Shown one piece after another: positions 12,450 to 24,877 of a stretch of DNA of 64,000 nt. The translations under genes and the position numbers were made by a program. Source of the stretch: Rhizomys pruinosus (taxonomy: Eukaryota > Chordata > Mammalia > Rodentia > Spalacidae); the NCBI GenBank assembly GCA_009823505.1, contig VZQC01013971.1:790161-854160 (forward strand), read 5' to 3'. The notes under the pieces are model-generated. The model was given only the letters and a program-made list of their open reading frames with translations. It did no database searches and was not told the DNA's origin. Each line of letters begins with the position of its first letter. The stretch's first letter is position 1.

Positions 12450-12600
12450 GGATTGTGCAGGGTGTAGTGGCGCACGTGGCTTTAATGATCAGAGAGACTT
12501 TTGTTTTGGGGGAGGCAGGAGGCAGGGGATCCTGATCGAAGAGGCCCCAGCTGGGACTAAGAGGAGACCCCGTCTCAAAAAACAAACAAACAACAACTAA
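12450..12600 (+). mobile_element. Corrupted B1 SINE in copy B
   Basis: Counterpart of the B1 at 7495. 'GCAGGGTGTAGTGGCGCACG' and 'GAGACCCCGTCTCAAAAAAC' remain, with scrambled sequence between. Confidence 0.75.
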
Positions 12601-13652
12601 ACAAACCTAAATAACACAGAGATGGGGACTACAGAGCGACGAGAAGGAACAATATCTGTGAAAAAAATTAATCTGTATTGCTTAGAAACATGTGTCTCTG
12701 ATTTTTTCCAAAAGCATGGCTCCTGGCCAAGGAAGGATACTATCAATGAGGAATTTATTTAAACAAAATTTCCTACCATTATGATTTTTGTCAATATTCT
12801 ATCAAACTCAAAATACTGAAAATGTTATGCCTATGAATTGCTTTGTTTTTTCTTCTAATGTTTATAAAACAGTTAGAAATGTGTAAATATTACTGAACTA
12901 TGAGATTATATGTTGATGTGTTGTAGACATATTGTAACTGATGATTTTCAAGCTATCTAGAATTTGAATGTCTACTAGGCAAAACCAATCAAGCCGATTG
13001 TTTTTACTTTTGCGAAGTGCAAGAATTTTGTATAGAAAAAGAAGTTAGAGTGGTTTGAGTTTGTAATACGTTAGACAGCATTCAAAATTCTACTTTAATC
13101 AGCTCTTAGAAAGTAGAGCTGGTTTTATTAATTTTCTTTCCTTATAGCTAGGAAAACCCAGTTCTGGTTTAACTTATTCAATAAAACTTGTTGTCCAAAT
13201 TATTGTTACTCAGATAGACTTCTGGTGTAAAATAACAAAATAAAGATGACTTGACTGTCAATGAAAATAAAAAAAATCTCCCCTTAATCTCATAGAAAAT
13301 CAGTATCCCTAATAATGTTCCAGAGAAATGATTAGTGATAAAAACTGATTAGTTGGCTCTAACTTCTTAATACTCTATAACAGAAATACAGTAACTAGAA
13401 AGTCTTGAAGAATTAAAATGTGAATACTCATAATTTCCCAAATTAAAATATGAAAAAGCTGCAGTATTCAGGGACAGAGATAAGTAGGTCAAAAATAAAC
13501 AAAACTGTCAATGAAGAAAAAAATAGAAAATTCAGAACCAGATACAAATGTTTGTAACACCTTGATTTATGAACAGAAGCCACTGAAATTCAATGGGGAA
13601 GGATGGGCTTTTCAATATACATGCCAGATAAATTGAATTCTTCATATAAACA

Positions 13653-13783
13653 AATTGGGTCTCCCTGTAGCCCCAGCTGTCCTGGAACTCACTCTGTAGA
13701 CCAGGCTGGCCTTGAACTCACAAAGATCCACTGCCTCTGCCTCCCAAGTGCTAGGATTAAAGGCGTGCGCCATCACGCCCGGC
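13653..13783 (-). mobile_element. B1 SINE (minus)
   Basis: Reverse B1: 'GACCAGGCTGGCCTTGAACT' through 'GCCATCACGCCCGGC'. Confidence 0.95.
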
Positions 13784-13854
13784 GAAAGTTAATTCTTCTT
13801 AAAACTTTCTGCTTTATTTAACTGTAGTTTACCTTCTTAAACCCCCAGCCTGAG

Positions 13855-14077
13855 TGGCTGGAGAGATAGCCTAGCGGTTAAGAGCACTGACTGCTCTTGC
13901 AGAGGACCCGGGTTCTATCCCCAGCACCTACATGGCGGCTGAGAACCATCTGTAACACCAATTCCAGGAGAACTCCAGTTCCAGGGGAATCCAACACCCT
14001 CTTCTGACCTCTGCGGCATTGCATGACATGGGTGCACAAACTACATGCAGACAGTACATTCATACACATAGAAAATA
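13855..14077 (+). mobile_element. B2 SINE with 17-bp duplication
   Basis: TAGCCTAGCGG A-box region, GGTTCTATCCC B-box region, duplicated CTCCARTTCCAGGRGAA-like modules. Abuts a B1. Confidence 0.95.
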
Positions 14078-14245
14078 GCCGGGCGTGGTGGCACACGCCT
14101 TTAATCCCAGCACTTGGGAGGCAGAGATAGGTGGATCTCTGTGGGTTCAAGGCCAGCCTGGTCTACAGAGCGAGCTCCAGGACACCTGGTACTAAAAGGG
14201 AGACCCTGTCTCAAAAATACCAAAAAAAAAGTGTAAAACCAAAAA
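14078..14245 (+). mobile_element. B1 SINE
   Basis: GCCGGGCGTGGTGGCACACG to 'GAGACCCTGTCTCAAAAATA', with the extra 'CCAGCCTGGTCTACAGAGCG' part found in long B1 forms. Confidence 0.95.
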
Positions 14246-15557
14246 GGAAAATAAAACAACAAACCACACACTCATAAATATTTATTTAAAAAGAAGAAAA
14301 TAAATAAAATTAAAAAATATTAAAAAAAACTTTCAGCTTGAACCATCCTTATAAGCGAGTGCTTATGATTTTCTTTTCAGTTTCTCGTACCCTAGGAATT
14401 GGATGCACTGTGATCTAGATGAGACATTAGAGACTGGCATAATCACCTCCTATCTCACATGCTTTACAAGAGATGAGGTCTAACTTCTTTTGAAGATTGA
14501 AAGGGTTCAGACTCATTAGTATCCACTGAGTGCAGCAGAAAGAATGTTTTACAACTTTCTCAGATAAAAGTGCATGAAGGGGCTTCTGCTTTGTCATGCT
14601 GTGTGACACAGAAGTAGAGCAGCCAGAGGGGAAAATAACAAGGAAGCTGCTCCTTCACTGTTGTCATGCAAGGACTCACTGCAGACTTGGTATTTTAAAC
14701 AATGATTTTTATCACATTCTTAAGAGGGCATGTCTCTCCTTTCCAAAGTCTGAAACCTCTGCTGGGAAAATTCAGTGAGTAGAGTGACGCAGCCAGCAGA
14801 CTTGGAAACGTCCAAATGTTTCTTCAAAGGATTTCCTTTAAGAGAAGATACTCCCAAGTTTAGCAGCTGTCTGCTTCATATCTTGGGCCTCCTCTCTGAC
14901 TCTAATCTCTACGACAACTTAAGATTTTTCTTCACTAGCAATAAAAAACAGACAATAAAAGCTTTATTTACCATATACCTCAGTAGCTATTTACAACAGG
15001 AATCACAGTAATTTTGATCAGTACTTAAAAGTATCAGGCTGGTGTAACTTAGCATTTCTGGATGCTTAACGAGCATACTTAATGCTCATACTAATTAGGC
15101 CGAACGTTTTAAGGGATAACTTTGTTCCTTGCCCTCAGAGGTCAACTAAGTCCCAGGGGACTATGCATGGGGGCATCTCTTGAAATGTCCTGAAAACGTA
15201 AGTCACCAGTCTTCCTGTGCAGGGAGGTCTTGGAGATAATGGGACTTCAGCCAGTGTCCAGTCTATAAAGAGGAAAGTCTGCTCATGCTTCAAAAAGGGA
15301 ACCCTGGTCTAGCAAGAGTGGATGGAACTGGTGATTGAAAAGCCAAGAGGAGCCAGGGGCTCCCCCCGCCAAAAAACCTGAGTGACCTTTGAGGACCAGA
15401 TCCTCAACTGACCTTGAGAAAACAAAAACCTTGGTTAATCTGGGCTAACTGTATGCCCTTAAACACTCAAAAGGAAAGTATAACCAGAAATAAATATTAA
15501 GTCCTGAGAAATTGTACTTCAGGTATAAAACTTGAGATCTTAGTAAAAAGACAAAAA
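14246..15557. other. Intergenic, no gene seen
   Basis: Moderately GC-rich unique-looking sequence. Two short frames, 14596-14778 and 14775-15011, overlap end to start but have no domain, splice or repeat support, so I do not call genes. Confidence 0.5.
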
Positions 15558-15836
15558 GGGGCTGGAGAGATGGCCTAGCGGTTAAGAGCGCCGACCGCTC
15601 TTACAGAGGACCCGGGTTCGATCCCCAGCACCCATATGGTGGCCAAGAACCGTCTGTAACTCCAATTCCAGGAGAACTCCAGTTCCAGGGGAATCCGACA
15701 CCCTCTTCTGACCTCCACGCCATTGCACGACACGGGTGCACAAACCTGCATGCAGACAGTACATTCATACACATACAGAAATAAAAAAGAAAATTTAAAG
15801 AAAAAAATTAAATAAATAAAAAAGTAATAAAAAAAA
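15558..15836 (+). mobile_element. B2 SINE, young form
   Basis: Perfect pol III boxes TGGCCTAGCGG and GGTTCGATCCC, two CTCCARTTCCAGGRGAA modules in tandem, A-rich tail. Confidence 0.97.
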
Positions 15837-16299
15837 GAGCATAGTTGTGTTGCCTGTCTTACTGGCAAGTGCAGCTACCCTGTGGCTGCCACTGTTTTTG
15901 TCACCCTTCAAAGACATGAGACACAGCTTTTCAACCTTCCAGTATGGACTGAAGACTCATGTCTCTCCAAGAATCTTCCAAAACTTCAATGCCAGATGGG
16001 GACTGCTGAGACATCCAGGTTGTGGACTGAGCTACTACTGGGGTTTCCGCCTCTTCAGAATATAGACTCCCATTGTTGGACTAACTGGGCTGCATCACGA
16101 TGAAACCAGTACAGGGGTATCAAGACTGGATGTGTGCTTACTGGACCTCATTTGGTGACCGTGGGGAAGGGAAAACCCCAGTGTGAAGCACAAGGGCAGA
16201 ACTGATGGTGGTTTGAGCTTGCCAAGGAGGAGCCTTCAAACATGACATCTTTCAGCCTAATAAAGAAAAAAAATCCTAAGCTGAAGATGCTAAAACCTT
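15837..16299. other. Probable old L1-associated sequence, no gene
   Basis: Continuous with the L1 3' UTR that follows. No supported frame. Confidence 0.4.
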
Positions 16300-16850
16300 T
16301 GATATATGTGGCGTGCATATATGCATATTTTGGAGTGATGCATATTGGAAGGAATAACAACAACAACAAAAAGACTGGGTCGGGGCTGGAGAGATGGCCT
16401 AGTGGTTAAGAGTGCCGACTGCTCTTGCAGAGGACCTGGGTTCGATCCCCAGCACCCACGTGGCGGCTGAGAACAGTCTGTAACTCCAATTCCAGGAGAA
16501 CTCCAGTTCCAGGGGAATCTGAGACCTTCTTCTGACCTCCGCGGCATTGCGCGACACGAATGCACATGCAGACAGTACATTCAGACACATACAAAAATAA
16601 ATAAAATTGAAAAAAATATTTAAAAAAAAGACTGGGTCAAAGAACTGACTGAAACGGTGAACTTCTGTTTGAAACAGTAAACTTCTGCATTGAGAATTTT
16701 GAGAGAGACTGAGAAAAAGATGAAAAATATGTTTGGCAGAATGCATGAGCTCTGATGGGGTGGCGGGGCAGGGAGGGGGCACTGGTCTAGATTTGATTTG
16801 AAATTTTGTATGAAATGCACTAAGATTAAATAAAAAAATTGCTTTGAAAA
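16300..16850 (+). mobile_element. L1 3' UTR, interrupted by a B2
   Basis: Family marks: an (AAC)n tract, 'AGAACTGACTGAAAC', 'GGCAGAATGCATGAGCTCTG', a G-rich tract, then an A-rich end. Same order as at 28420-28745 and 53820-54060. Confidence 0.75.
16382..16624 (+). mobile_element. B2 SINE inside an L1 tail
   Basis: A box TGGCCTAGTGG, B box GGTTCGATCCC, 17-bp duplication present. Target-site duplication AAAAAGACTGGGTC at 16368-16381 and 16625-16638. Confidence 0.97.
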
Positions 16851-16869
16851 ATAAGTTTGATCCACATGT

Positions 16870-17152
16870 AATGATTATATAGGCATCTGTTGGAGCAATA
16901 CAAAGGGGAGGGAAAAACAACAACATAAAGACTGGGTTAGGGAACTGAATGATACAGTTAAATTATGTCCCAAACAGCAAGCCTCTGTAGGGAAAAACTT
17001 TGGAAAGACTGAGAGAAAGATGCAAGACATGTATGGCAGAAGGCATGAAGGGGGGCAGGGAGAGGGGAATCTGTCCAAATTGGACTGAAAGATAATGAAT
17101 GAAATACACGATTCATCAATAAAAGTATTATTAAAAAATGAAAAAAAAAAAA
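16870..17152 (+). mobile_element. Second L1 3' UTR copy
   Basis: Tandem relative of the preceding tail ('GGCAGAAGGCATGAAGGGGG', 'GAATGAAATACACGATTCAT'), ending in poly-A at 17139-17150. Confidence 0.7.
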
Positions 17153-17923
17153 CTTCTAACATTAATGTGACCTGCCAGGACAGTATGGGTCCTGATTTCT
17201 TCACCCTAAATCGGCCTGTTAGTTTTTGATTTAGATAAAAGAACCTTAACTTACTGTTTGTCATAAAACTTATGATTAATTTTCCCCCTTTTATGTTTCC
17301 TTTCTGTAGAAGACTTCAACAGGCAGGTGTGCACCTCAGAGGTTAGGAAGAATAGCAAGGCCTCAATTTGGAGCTCTCTGATCTCATATTTTTCTAACAG
17401 AGAGTACAATCTCTTTGGAAGGATGCATTTAGAATAGTTCTCATCAGAGGCAAAGAAAATAACAAAAAAGTTAAAGACTATAAATATTTTGGGAACTTAT
17501 AAAATTGCCCTTTCACAAAGATGCTTCTGTTTGTGTTCTCACCTGTAAGTAGAACTTTCCCAGGAACAGATATTTACACCACAGTGTAATTATCTTAAGA
17601 TAGGGCATACTTCCATGTGTTTAAGAATAGTAAGGACAGAAACAAAACAAATGAAAATTATACTTAATGACATTTTCCTCTGAGTATTACACATGACTCT
17701 TATAACTTTATTTAAATGAGTTAATAATATATAAAAAGACTATATTAAAATCTTACAAGCAAGTATTTTTAATGTTTACACTTTGATTTATGTTGTTTCA
17801 GACATGTATTTTTGCATATAAAATCATGTATTTCTATTTTAAATATGTTTGATTTTTTCTTGCTTGGCCATATGTTATTACTCTCATTCTCATGAAATAA
17901 GTAATATGTTGGCAGAATGTCAT
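17153..17923. other. Intergenic, no gene seen
   Basis: AT-rich, unique-looking. Confidence 0.5.
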
Positions 17924-17938
17924 AGAATAAATATCCCT

Positions 17939-18143
17939 GGGGCTGGAGAGATGGCCTAGTGGTTAAGAGCACCGACTGCTCTCCCAGAGGACCCGGGTTC
18001 GATCCCTAGCACCCACATGGTGGCTGAGAACCATCTTTAACTCCAGTTCCAGGGGAATCCGACACCCTCTTCTGACCTCCGCAGCATTACACTACACGGG
18101 TTCACAAGCTACATGCAGACAGTACACTCATACACATAAAGAA
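17939..18143 (+). mobile_element. B2 SINE, single-module form
   Basis: A box TGGCCTAGTGG, B box GGTTCGATCCC, only one CTCCAGTTCCAGGGGAA. Target-site duplication AGAATAAATATCC at 17924-17936 and 18144-18156. Confidence 0.96.
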
Positions 18144-18156
18144 AGAATAAATATCC

Positions 18157-21100
18157 TATACTTTCTTTTATCAAAAACAGAATAATAAGGAACATCCTGG
18201 AGAGAACAATCTTCAGTTCAGAAACTGAAGGGCACTTTCTTTCTTCCCATTACTATGTATTTTTTTGATTATAAAAAAGGAAGAATCTGGATATTGCCTG
18301 TCCTCATACAGAATCAATCTATACTTCATGTCATAAACAACACCATACTTTAGTAATACTGAATGCATTCGAGTTAATGGAAATATCTCAGAATGATCCT
18401 TCAAGAAATAATTGTCTACAAGAGTTGCAATTACACCATTCATGCCAACAGAAGCTTAGATCAATAAATGAAGGTATTTATATCCATGTGGTGAAAATGT
18501 TTATTTTCTTTAAAAAAATCCTCAATTTTTTCCAAATTTATTTTTTCAATGTATCTATTTTCCTTAATAACATATCAGAATCTCTGTTAATCAGAATCAT
18601 AATTAACCAATATGTTTGTTCAGGCATTATAAGAAAGGCTTTGATATGAATGTACCAACATAAGCTTCCTATATCTTAACCTCTTCTCCTTAAGGAAAAA
18701 AAAATTTTCCAGTACATATTCAGAGTTATTTTGGAGAATGGTGTCACTGGTTTTCTCTCTTTGGTTAATGGCTCATAACAGTGATGTAAGTTGGAATTTA
18801 AACAGTTGAGAAAGATTTGTGGATTTTGAACTGACTACTTAGACACAGCCTAGATCATATCCGCATGTAAGGTCATTAAAAAGTAAGCATTTATTCTCTT
18901 TTATTGTGGATTTAGAATTGCCCACTTAGAGACCATTTCCAAATTTGAGGTGAAAAATTATACAGTTCTTTCTAATTCCTGCCATAATTTCCTTCCAAAT
19001 AAGAAGAAATGTCCATGAATGTATAATTTTCCCCCATCCTAATACATTTGCTCCAACTAGGTTAACAAAAGGGTTTACATTTATCAAGATGGTGGGTTGA
19101 AAAACTTGTAATAAATTTTAGAAACTTAAAAGCACATGCATTAGAAAGCAAATCTGGGATTAGCAGCCAGAACTCTCAAAGAACCAAGTGAATAATACCA
19201 CTGACCTCAGCAGAATAGGTGGGTGGGGCTTTGAGGTGGAAAATTAAATGATATCTGAAAGTTTTTTGAAAAAAAAAGACTTAGATCCTTAGATTCACTC
19301 CACTTTCCTGTACAGCTGGAAAAATACTTCCTTCATCACCCCCAGAGATTTTAATTTTTGCAGGAAAATAAGATGCACTGTTACTAGACTAAAGGACCAT
19401 ACTGTAAAATAGGGGCTGAGCAGTCTGAGCTTTGCCCTTCAGGAAAGAGATTAGAAGCACCTTTTTGAAGACTCTAAATAGTCTAACTAGTCAAGAGGAA
19501 AGACTAATAAATATTGGGCAACCCTGGAAGTTCTTTTAGAGCCACCCTATGGGAAAGCAACCAAGTAACAGTGACCTGCATCAACGTGTAGCCTTCAACA
19601 ATTACCCTTAATTCCAAGATAGAGCAGGCAAACTTTCTTAATACTCAGATAGGAGGATAAAAAATTAAAGGTGAGATTTTTTTGGTGAATTTCCAATGTC
19701 TTAGCACAATTATTTCAATAATTTGGATTGGTAAAATATCTCTCTTTAGAATATCTTCATTCCTGACAGGATAGTTATAGCCTTATAATTTTTCTGTGAG
19801 TCTAATATCCACTCCAGAATGCAAATTTTATTTTCAAAAAGTAGAATTCTCTTGAGATGCATATATTTTTGGAGGAGGTGGTGGCTGGAAAAACAGTGTA
19901 CATTTTTATGGAATCAAATATTAGAAACTCACTGGGTTAAAATATCAACATTAATCAAAGACATGGGGATTAACACCAAAGTACTAAGATGTGGGGAAGT
20001 GTGGAGCAGGGACCATGCATCGGGGTTCAGGAGAATACTGCTTTAGTGACAAACTTTGCTATATCTTTTGGCCCTAAATTATGTGAATGAGTATGTGTGT
20101 GCGTAACTTGATGAAGCAAAGTTTAAAAGGAGATGTGGTTCCCATAGATTATCCAGTGTTTTGTTTCTTGTTTTATCTGGGGAGTTTAATGTCAAACAGC
20201 ATTTCCAACTGTCTGTCCTACACTCTTCTGCTACCCTGCTAGCACCTATCACTGTTGTTTCAACTAATAGTTTGTTTTTATAGAATAAACAACCCTAGGA
20301 AGAGCAGTCAGTATCAAGTCTTTGTGGCTTAACTATTTAGAGTTGGCTTGGATATAAATGATAGTACTGGAATTAGATCTAGGCTTTTTTCACTCCATAG
20401 AGAAAATTTTTGTTTACACAGAATGTTCACTTCCTTTTTCTGCAAGTCCACATCCTCTTACTTTCTATTTTGTAAAAGCAAGGTCAACTGAAATTTAAAG
20501 GCATTTCAATGTGTCATATTTATTTAACTAGATATTCCAGGGTTCCTGACATACACTTTCCCAGAGGCTTTCCTATGTAAATATTCTGAAGATTTTTTTA
20601 AATAGGTAAAGGAAACACTGTAAGAAACTTCACTGTGTGACTCTTACTCATCCTTTGTCTTTCATTAAATTATTTACATACTAGTGATAGTAGGTAACTG
20701 TAACATTTCTTTCCTGTAAACAGCAGGGCATCTGGTTAAATTATTTATCTTTAGTTTCATTACCTATGATGTAGCCAGAAAACATCTACTCCTGTACATG
20801 AATTGCACTCAGAGTATTTTCTTGATTTGATACACTGTGCCTTTTCTTTGTCATGTTTCCCTCAGAAAGCAACATCCTTGTTGAAGCAGAATTCTATTGA
20901 ATCATCAATAGGTCCTTGACTTATACTATAAATCAGGTAACAATATGCTAATTTCTTACATCAATTCAATTGTGTTTCAGTAGCCGGGCCCTAGGAATAG
21001 GAATGTTTTCATCTCGAACATGACTGTTCTTAGGATCGATCACACCATACTGCACTTTCCTTGATATCCCATTGTTATCCAACCACTTACGTGATTTTAC

Positions 21101-21315
21101 CAGAAATGAATTATTATTGGTTCATATAGAGCTTCTGGGAGACATCGGAAATTAATTTTAAATCAAGGTTAAATGTCATTCTGGGTTTTGAAAGAATCAA
21201 CAGGTTTATGATTTCCTTTAAGATTTCCTTAAGCATTCACAAATGAGGAATGTATTTTATATATTAATTATGTATATCTTGTTCAGTGTTCAAAATTGCT
21301 TTACAGATCTATTAT
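18157..21315. other. Long repeat-poor intergenic stretch
   Basis: About 3.1 kb with no SINE, LTR or L1 that I can recognise and no supported reading frame. It is the longest repeat-poor stretch outside the Clec14a area. Confidence 0.5.
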
Positions 21316-21327
21316 TACCATTTCTTT

Positions 21328-21936
21328 TTTTTATTTGTTTATTATTTTTAAGGGATTCACAATATAAGAGCACAGTTATTTTCAGATCACATTGACGTTG
21401 CTCAGTTTGGCATACAATTAGGTAATTGGTGCTAGTATCCACAGATGAGGGATACCATTGGTTGTTTTTCTGGGACTGTGTTAGTTCACTCAGCATGATA
21501 TCTTCTAGCTCCAGCCATTTACCTGCAAAGCTCATGATGTCATCTTTCTTTGCCGCTGCATAGAACTCCATTGTGTAGATGTGCTACATTTTCTCTATCC
21601 ACTCATCAGTTGAGGGGCACTTGGGTTGGTTCCAGCTCCTTGCTATTGTGAAGAGAGCTGCAATAAACATGGCTGTGCATGCATCTCTGGGGTAAGATGA
21701 GTCTTGTGGGTACATGCCCAGGAGTGGTATGGCTGAGTCAGGTGGCAAGTTCATTCCAAGTCTTCCAAGGGTTCTCCACACTGTTTTCCATAGTGGCTCC
21801 ACCAGCAGTGGATGAGTGTTCCCCTTTCCCCACAACCTCTCCAGCACTTGGTATAATTTGTTTTCTTGATCCTAGCCAGTCTTATTGGAGTAAGATGATA
21901 TCTTAAAGTGGTTTTAATTTGCATTTCCTTAATTAC
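21328..21936 (-). mobile_element. 5'-truncated L1, ORF2 end (minus)
   Basis: The minus strand encodes the ORF2 C-terminal region: fragments of the [16 protein letters not shown] motif and 'LGMYPQD', then 'KWLELEDIMLSELTQSQKN'. Poly-A end at left. Target-site duplication TACCATTTCTTT at 21316-21327 and 21937-21948. Frames are broken. Confidence 0.9.
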
Positions 21937-22189
21937 TACCATTTCTTTATGGTGAAAATACTCAAAATCCCTTTTCTCTAGCTTTTTAGAATATACAGCA
22001 TATTGTCTTTGTCTGTAGTCTCCCCACTACAATAACACTCCCACTCCAGAACCTATTCCTAACTGCAACTTAGCACACATTTAATCTTGTGCATAAACTT
22101 GGAGATTAAAAAATCATTTCTGTGGGTGTGTGTGCTCATGTGCATTTGTACATCTGTGTATGTGTGTATTTGGATGAAGGGTGCTTGTG

Positions 22190-22470
22190 TTGATGCCTGT
22201 GAGGGCCACAGGTTGATGCCAGGTGTCTTCTTTAGTTTGTGTCTACCTTATTTTCTGAGAGAGAGTGTCTCACTGAACCTGAAGCTCGTTGATTATCTAG
22301 ATTGGCTGCCAGATGATTCTCCAGGAGTCTTCTTATCTCTGAACTCACAGCACTGGGGCTACTGGCATGCCACTGTGCCCAGCCTTTTATGTGGTTTCTG
22401 ATCATCTGAGCTCAGGACCATATGCTTTTGCACCAAGTGCTTTAATAACTGAGCTAGCCTTGTTGATAAT
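22190..22470 (-). mobile_element. B4-like SINE (minus)
   Basis: B1-like left part ('GAGAGAGTGTCTCACTGAAC', 'CTACTGGCATGCCACTGTGC') joined to an ID-like end ('TTTAATAACTGAGCTAGCC'), the reverse layout of B4. Confidence 0.65.
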
Positions 22471-23413
22471 CTTTCTAAAATTAAATCTTCATTTTAATCA
22501 TAACAAACAAAAGGATGCCATAGAATTACTTATACTTTGAAAATTATTTCTAAATATTTTCATTTCTAATGAAAAGATGTACACTACCCGAAAAGACTGC
22601 ATCTAGATCCTTACCAGACTTCTCAGAAATAAAATAATAGCCAACTGCTTGAGGTGTCCTCTAATCCCTTTATTGAAGGAGAAATCCATCTCCAGTCTGT
22701 ATCACATAAAAATCACCCCCAAACCACCCCCAAAATATGGCTGCTGATTTTGAATCTAGTCCATCTTTCTCTAAGCCTATAGATGAAAGAAGGATGAGAC
22801 ATCTGTGACTCGGCTTTGGATAACCAGCCTGCCAGCTCTTTCCCTATTTCCTTTTTCCAGTCATCTTCGATCTCACCCCCACATTCTTATTTTACACTGT
22901 GAGCATCTTTGTTTTTTGCTATAAAAAAGCCCTTTTGTTTTCCTGAATTCTCTCATAATCTATTTTTTTACTAATATCTATCAAAAAAGACAGTTAAGAA
23001 TAATGGCTATAATTAATTAGGTCCTTGATTATATGCATTTCATTATAAAACTACAGCTGCTATTGTTATTCTATTTCATAGTCAAAGGATTCAATACATT
23101 CACAGGTAAAATTATCCAAAGTTCAGTGCTGAGACCTGATTCCTGGATGTCAGCAGCTGTATTCAGCCCCTGTTTACCAGTCAATCAGTCTCACCACCTC
23201 TCTTAGGCTGCTCTTTGCTGTTGCCTTCATTCTCTGAGAACACTGATATGTTTAAGGCTTCTGCAGAGATTTTTATCTTCTAGGAATAATTTCTTCCCAA
23301 CACAAATCTAAGGGAGATTTTTAGTTTGTTTCCATAATTTCATGCTATATTATGTCTGCTCTATTTGAAAGTTTCTCTTGATTTCAGTGGCACTTAAAAG
23401 AAAACTTAATCTT

Positions 23414-23453
<40 letters not shown>

Positions 23454-23620
23454 TATTGCCTAGATCATTTTCTTTCTCCTCACTATATGTGGACATTCTC
23501 ATAAATATTATCCTTAGCATTCATTGTCTTGTTTCCAGATATTCTTATTTACTATAGAGACCTAACAAAAAATAAATGGATAGACTACATAAGAAGTATC
23601 AAGCATAGAGAGTGAATCAG
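22471..23620. other. Intergenic, no gene seen
   Basis: Unique-looking AT-rich DNA holding a (CT)n run at 23419-23447. Confidence 0.5.
23419..23447. repeat. (CT)n microsatellite
   Basis: About 14 pure CT units. Confidence 0.95.
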
Positions 23621-23624
23621 TATT

Positions 23625-23925
23625 AGTTTATATTATCTCATCCATTCATACTGCCATAACAAAATACCATAAACAAGATGGCTTATAAAAAGTGGAAGTT
23701 TAGGGGCTGGAGAGATAGCCTAGCGGTTAAGAGCACCGATGCTCTTGCAGAGGACCCGGGTTCGATCCCCAGCACCCACATGGCGGCTAAGAACCGTCTG
23801 TAACTCCAATTCCAGGAGAACTCCAGTTCCAGGGGAATCCGAGACCCTCTTCTGACCTCCGAGGCATTGCACGACATGGCTGCACAGACCTGCATGCAGA
23901 CAGTACATTCATACACATACAAAAA

Positions 23926-23973
<48 letters not shown>

Positions 23974-24225
23974 AAAAAAATTAAAAAAAAAAAAGTGGAA
24001 GTTTATTTCCCCCTATCTTGACTGCTGAGAAGTCCAGGATCAAGGTCCTGGCACGTATGGTGTCTGGCGAAGTCCCATTTCTGAGTTTAAATATGATGTC
24101 TTCTTTCTGTGTGTCCACACACAATGGAACCCTTATGTTCTAGTCACCTTGTGATGGTTCACACCTAATGCCATCACACTGATTATTAAGTTTCAACATA
24201 TGAATTTGAGAAGAATATTCAGATC
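23625..24225 (-). mobile_element. MLT1-like MaLR LTR (minus), split by a B2
   Basis: Outside the B2 the sequence reads 'CATACTGCCATAACAAAATA', 'GGAAGTTTATTTCC', 'AGAAGTCCAGGATCAAGGTC', 'TTTCAACATATGAATTTGAG', the reverse of an ancient mammalian MLT1-group LTR as I remember it. Confidence 0.6.
23703..23989 (+). mobile_element. B2 SINE inside the MLT1-like LTR
   Basis: B box GGTTCGATCCC, 17-bp duplication present, (AAAT)n tail. Target-site duplication AAAAAGTGGAAGTTTA at 23687-23702 and 23990-24005. Confidence 0.97.
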
Positions 24226-24512
24226 TTATCAGACACAAAAGCAAAACACATATGGTATATGATAAGTAGAGATAATGAATTAAAGAAGTAGTTTGTGAGA
24301 CAGGCAGATAAGTTAGTAACAGACAATTCCTAACAACAGGTAAAGTTAGGTAATCATATTGGGTGGCAAATAAGATGGCTATTTATGGACAGTGAGAGAG
24401 GTGAAAGCAAAGTTATGGTTCTGTCCCATTCTTAGACCCCCCTGGGGTATTTACATCCCTTTGAAGATTTTCAGTATTTTATTTGAATTCCTAGTTTGCT
24501 GCCTTCACCTAT

Positions 24513-24877
24513 TGTATTAGTCACTTTTCTGTTGCTGTGATAAAACCACCATGACCAAGGGAACTTATAAAAGGAAGAGTTTATTTAAGCTTATGATTGA
24601 TGGTTCCAGGGAATTAGAGTCCATTGTGGCGGAAGGCATGGTGTCTGGGGCTCGAGCAGAAAGCCCTTGTTCACATCTTGCAATGAGCACAGGAAGTCAA
24701 GAGAGAGAGCTTCTGGAGACTAGCAAGGCTTGTCTTCTCTCTAAGCCTGCCCCCAGTGATATACTTCCTCCAGCATGGCCACACTTTCTAAGACTTCCCC
24801 AAACAGCGGCACCAACTAGGGACAAAATGTCTGAATACTTAAAGCCTGTGGGGGACATTCTCATTCAAACCACCACA
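24513..24877 (-). mobile_element. MT-type MaLR solo LTR (minus)
   Basis: 365 bp. The minus strand begins TGTGGTGGTTTGAATGAGAA and ends AGTGACTAATACA, with AATAAA near the end. Flanks CCTAT/CCTAC fit a 5-bp target-site duplication with one change. The 119-codon frame at 24551-24910 lies within it and is not a gene. MT LTRs are known oocyte promoters in mouse. Confidence 0.85.

Larger units (their letters stand above)
11168..13652. repeat. Duplicated segment, copy B (indel-rich)
   Basis: Second copy of 6310-8667. Differences are dominated by one-base insertions and deletions (for example GGATACATATCAATG becomes GGATACTATCAATG), with error-free stretches between. This looks like low-accuracy long-read sequence rather than ordinary divergence. 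A 3' flank B1 begins exactly where the homology ends. Confidence 0.9.

Noticed and set aside
14596..15011. Two short frames overlapping stop to start
   Set aside because: Both are short, lack domains, and such an arrangement is not meaningful in a mammalian genome without transcript evidence.
15558..15836. tRNA gene suggested by perfect A and B boxes
   Set aside because: The boxes belong to a tRNA-derived B2 SINE; no cloverleaf follows and there is a SINE body and A-rich tail.
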